A DNA stretch of 6,164 nucleotides, taken from assembly GCA_964374095.1 (NCBI GenBank), contig CAYJXJ010000240.1, positions 1 through 6,164 on the forward strand, written 5' to 3'. Source of the stretch: CAYJXJ01 sp964374095 (GTDB lineage Bacteria > Elusimicrobiota > Elusimicrobia > UBA1565 > UBA9628). The notes beneath the pieces are model-generated. The model ran no database searches, was not told the origin of the DNA, and was given only the letters and a program-made list of their open reading frames with translations. The position numbers were made by a program, and so were the translations under genes. This document shows, in pieces, positions 5,996 through 6,164 of this stretch (position 1 is the stretch's first letter; the number at the start of each line of letters is the position of its first letter).

Positions 5996-6164
5996 GGTTC
6001 AGCGGCGCGGCACCGGCTCTCCCCGGCGGACAGCGGGCAGGATCTGGCGGGCCCGGTCCCGCGCCCGGGGGTCGTCGTCTCGCGCCCCGCTCCCGCAGGA
6101 TCGCCTCCACCTAGCCCGAGTTTACGAGTTATGTAGGCAAGGCGGGCACTTTCCCGTCGAAAAA
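5996..6164. other. 3' flank of the binding-protein gene
   Basis: No complete gene or RNA is visible. A 5-bp GC stem (CCCGG at 6052-6056 with CCGGG around 6065-6069) has no T tract and is not a credible terminator. On the minus strand a codon-like stretch ends in TGA at 5999-6001, three bases beyond the stop of the plus-strand gene; it is described among the findings. Bases after about 6110 are less GC-rich. The window ends in a short run of A. Confidence 0.4.

Noticed and set aside
5898..6164. A plus-strand frame open from inside the binding-protein gene to the window end.
   Set aside because: It has no suitable start or ribosome site after the real stop, and overlaps the coding gene out of frame. 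High GC content explains the lack of stops.

Overview
The window is high-GC bacterial DNA with three plus-strand coding regions. Two proteins are exported: one has a clear Sec signal peptide ending Ala-Ser-Ala, and a periplasmic-type solute-binding protein has no lipobox cysteine. That points to a Gram-negative (diderm) cell. GC-rich codon choice in all three genes and extended -10 promoters of the form TGG-TATRRT fit a high-GC, poorly characterised lineage. No gene here fixes the phylum.

Layout. Bases 27-806 hold a 259-codon frame of unknown function, largely helical, with no convincing start codon. It ends at a strong rho-independent-type hairpin (836-869). A well-formed promoter (917-945) and a leader with two alternative stems (965-1013) lead into an 883-residue secreted protein (1018-3669). 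That protein has two large unrecognised halves joined by an Asn-Pro-Thr repeat linker, and each half carries one close cysteine pair. A gap of about 565 bases (3670-4234) has no believable gene. It contains a perfect 20-bp palindrome, a (GGC)5 run, a second copy of a 33-35-base motif also found at the very start of the window, an inverted repeat, and an extended -10 promoter. The third gene (4235-5995) is a confident family 5 (OppA/DppA-type) extracellular substrate-binding protein. The last 169 bases hold no complete gene, but there is a hint of a convergent, frame-disrupted coding remnant on the minus strand.

Working together. The three genes look like separate transcription units, not an operon: a terminator separates the first two, and genes two and three each have their own promoter. 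The binding protein would capture peptides or similar solutes for an ABC importer whose permease and ATPase genes are not in the window. No link between it and the large secreted protein can be shown. The least explained parts are the large secreted protein, the shared motif at 40-74 and 3984-4016, and the palindrome-bearing intergenic region. No RNA gene, CRISPR array, transposase or defence system was recognised.
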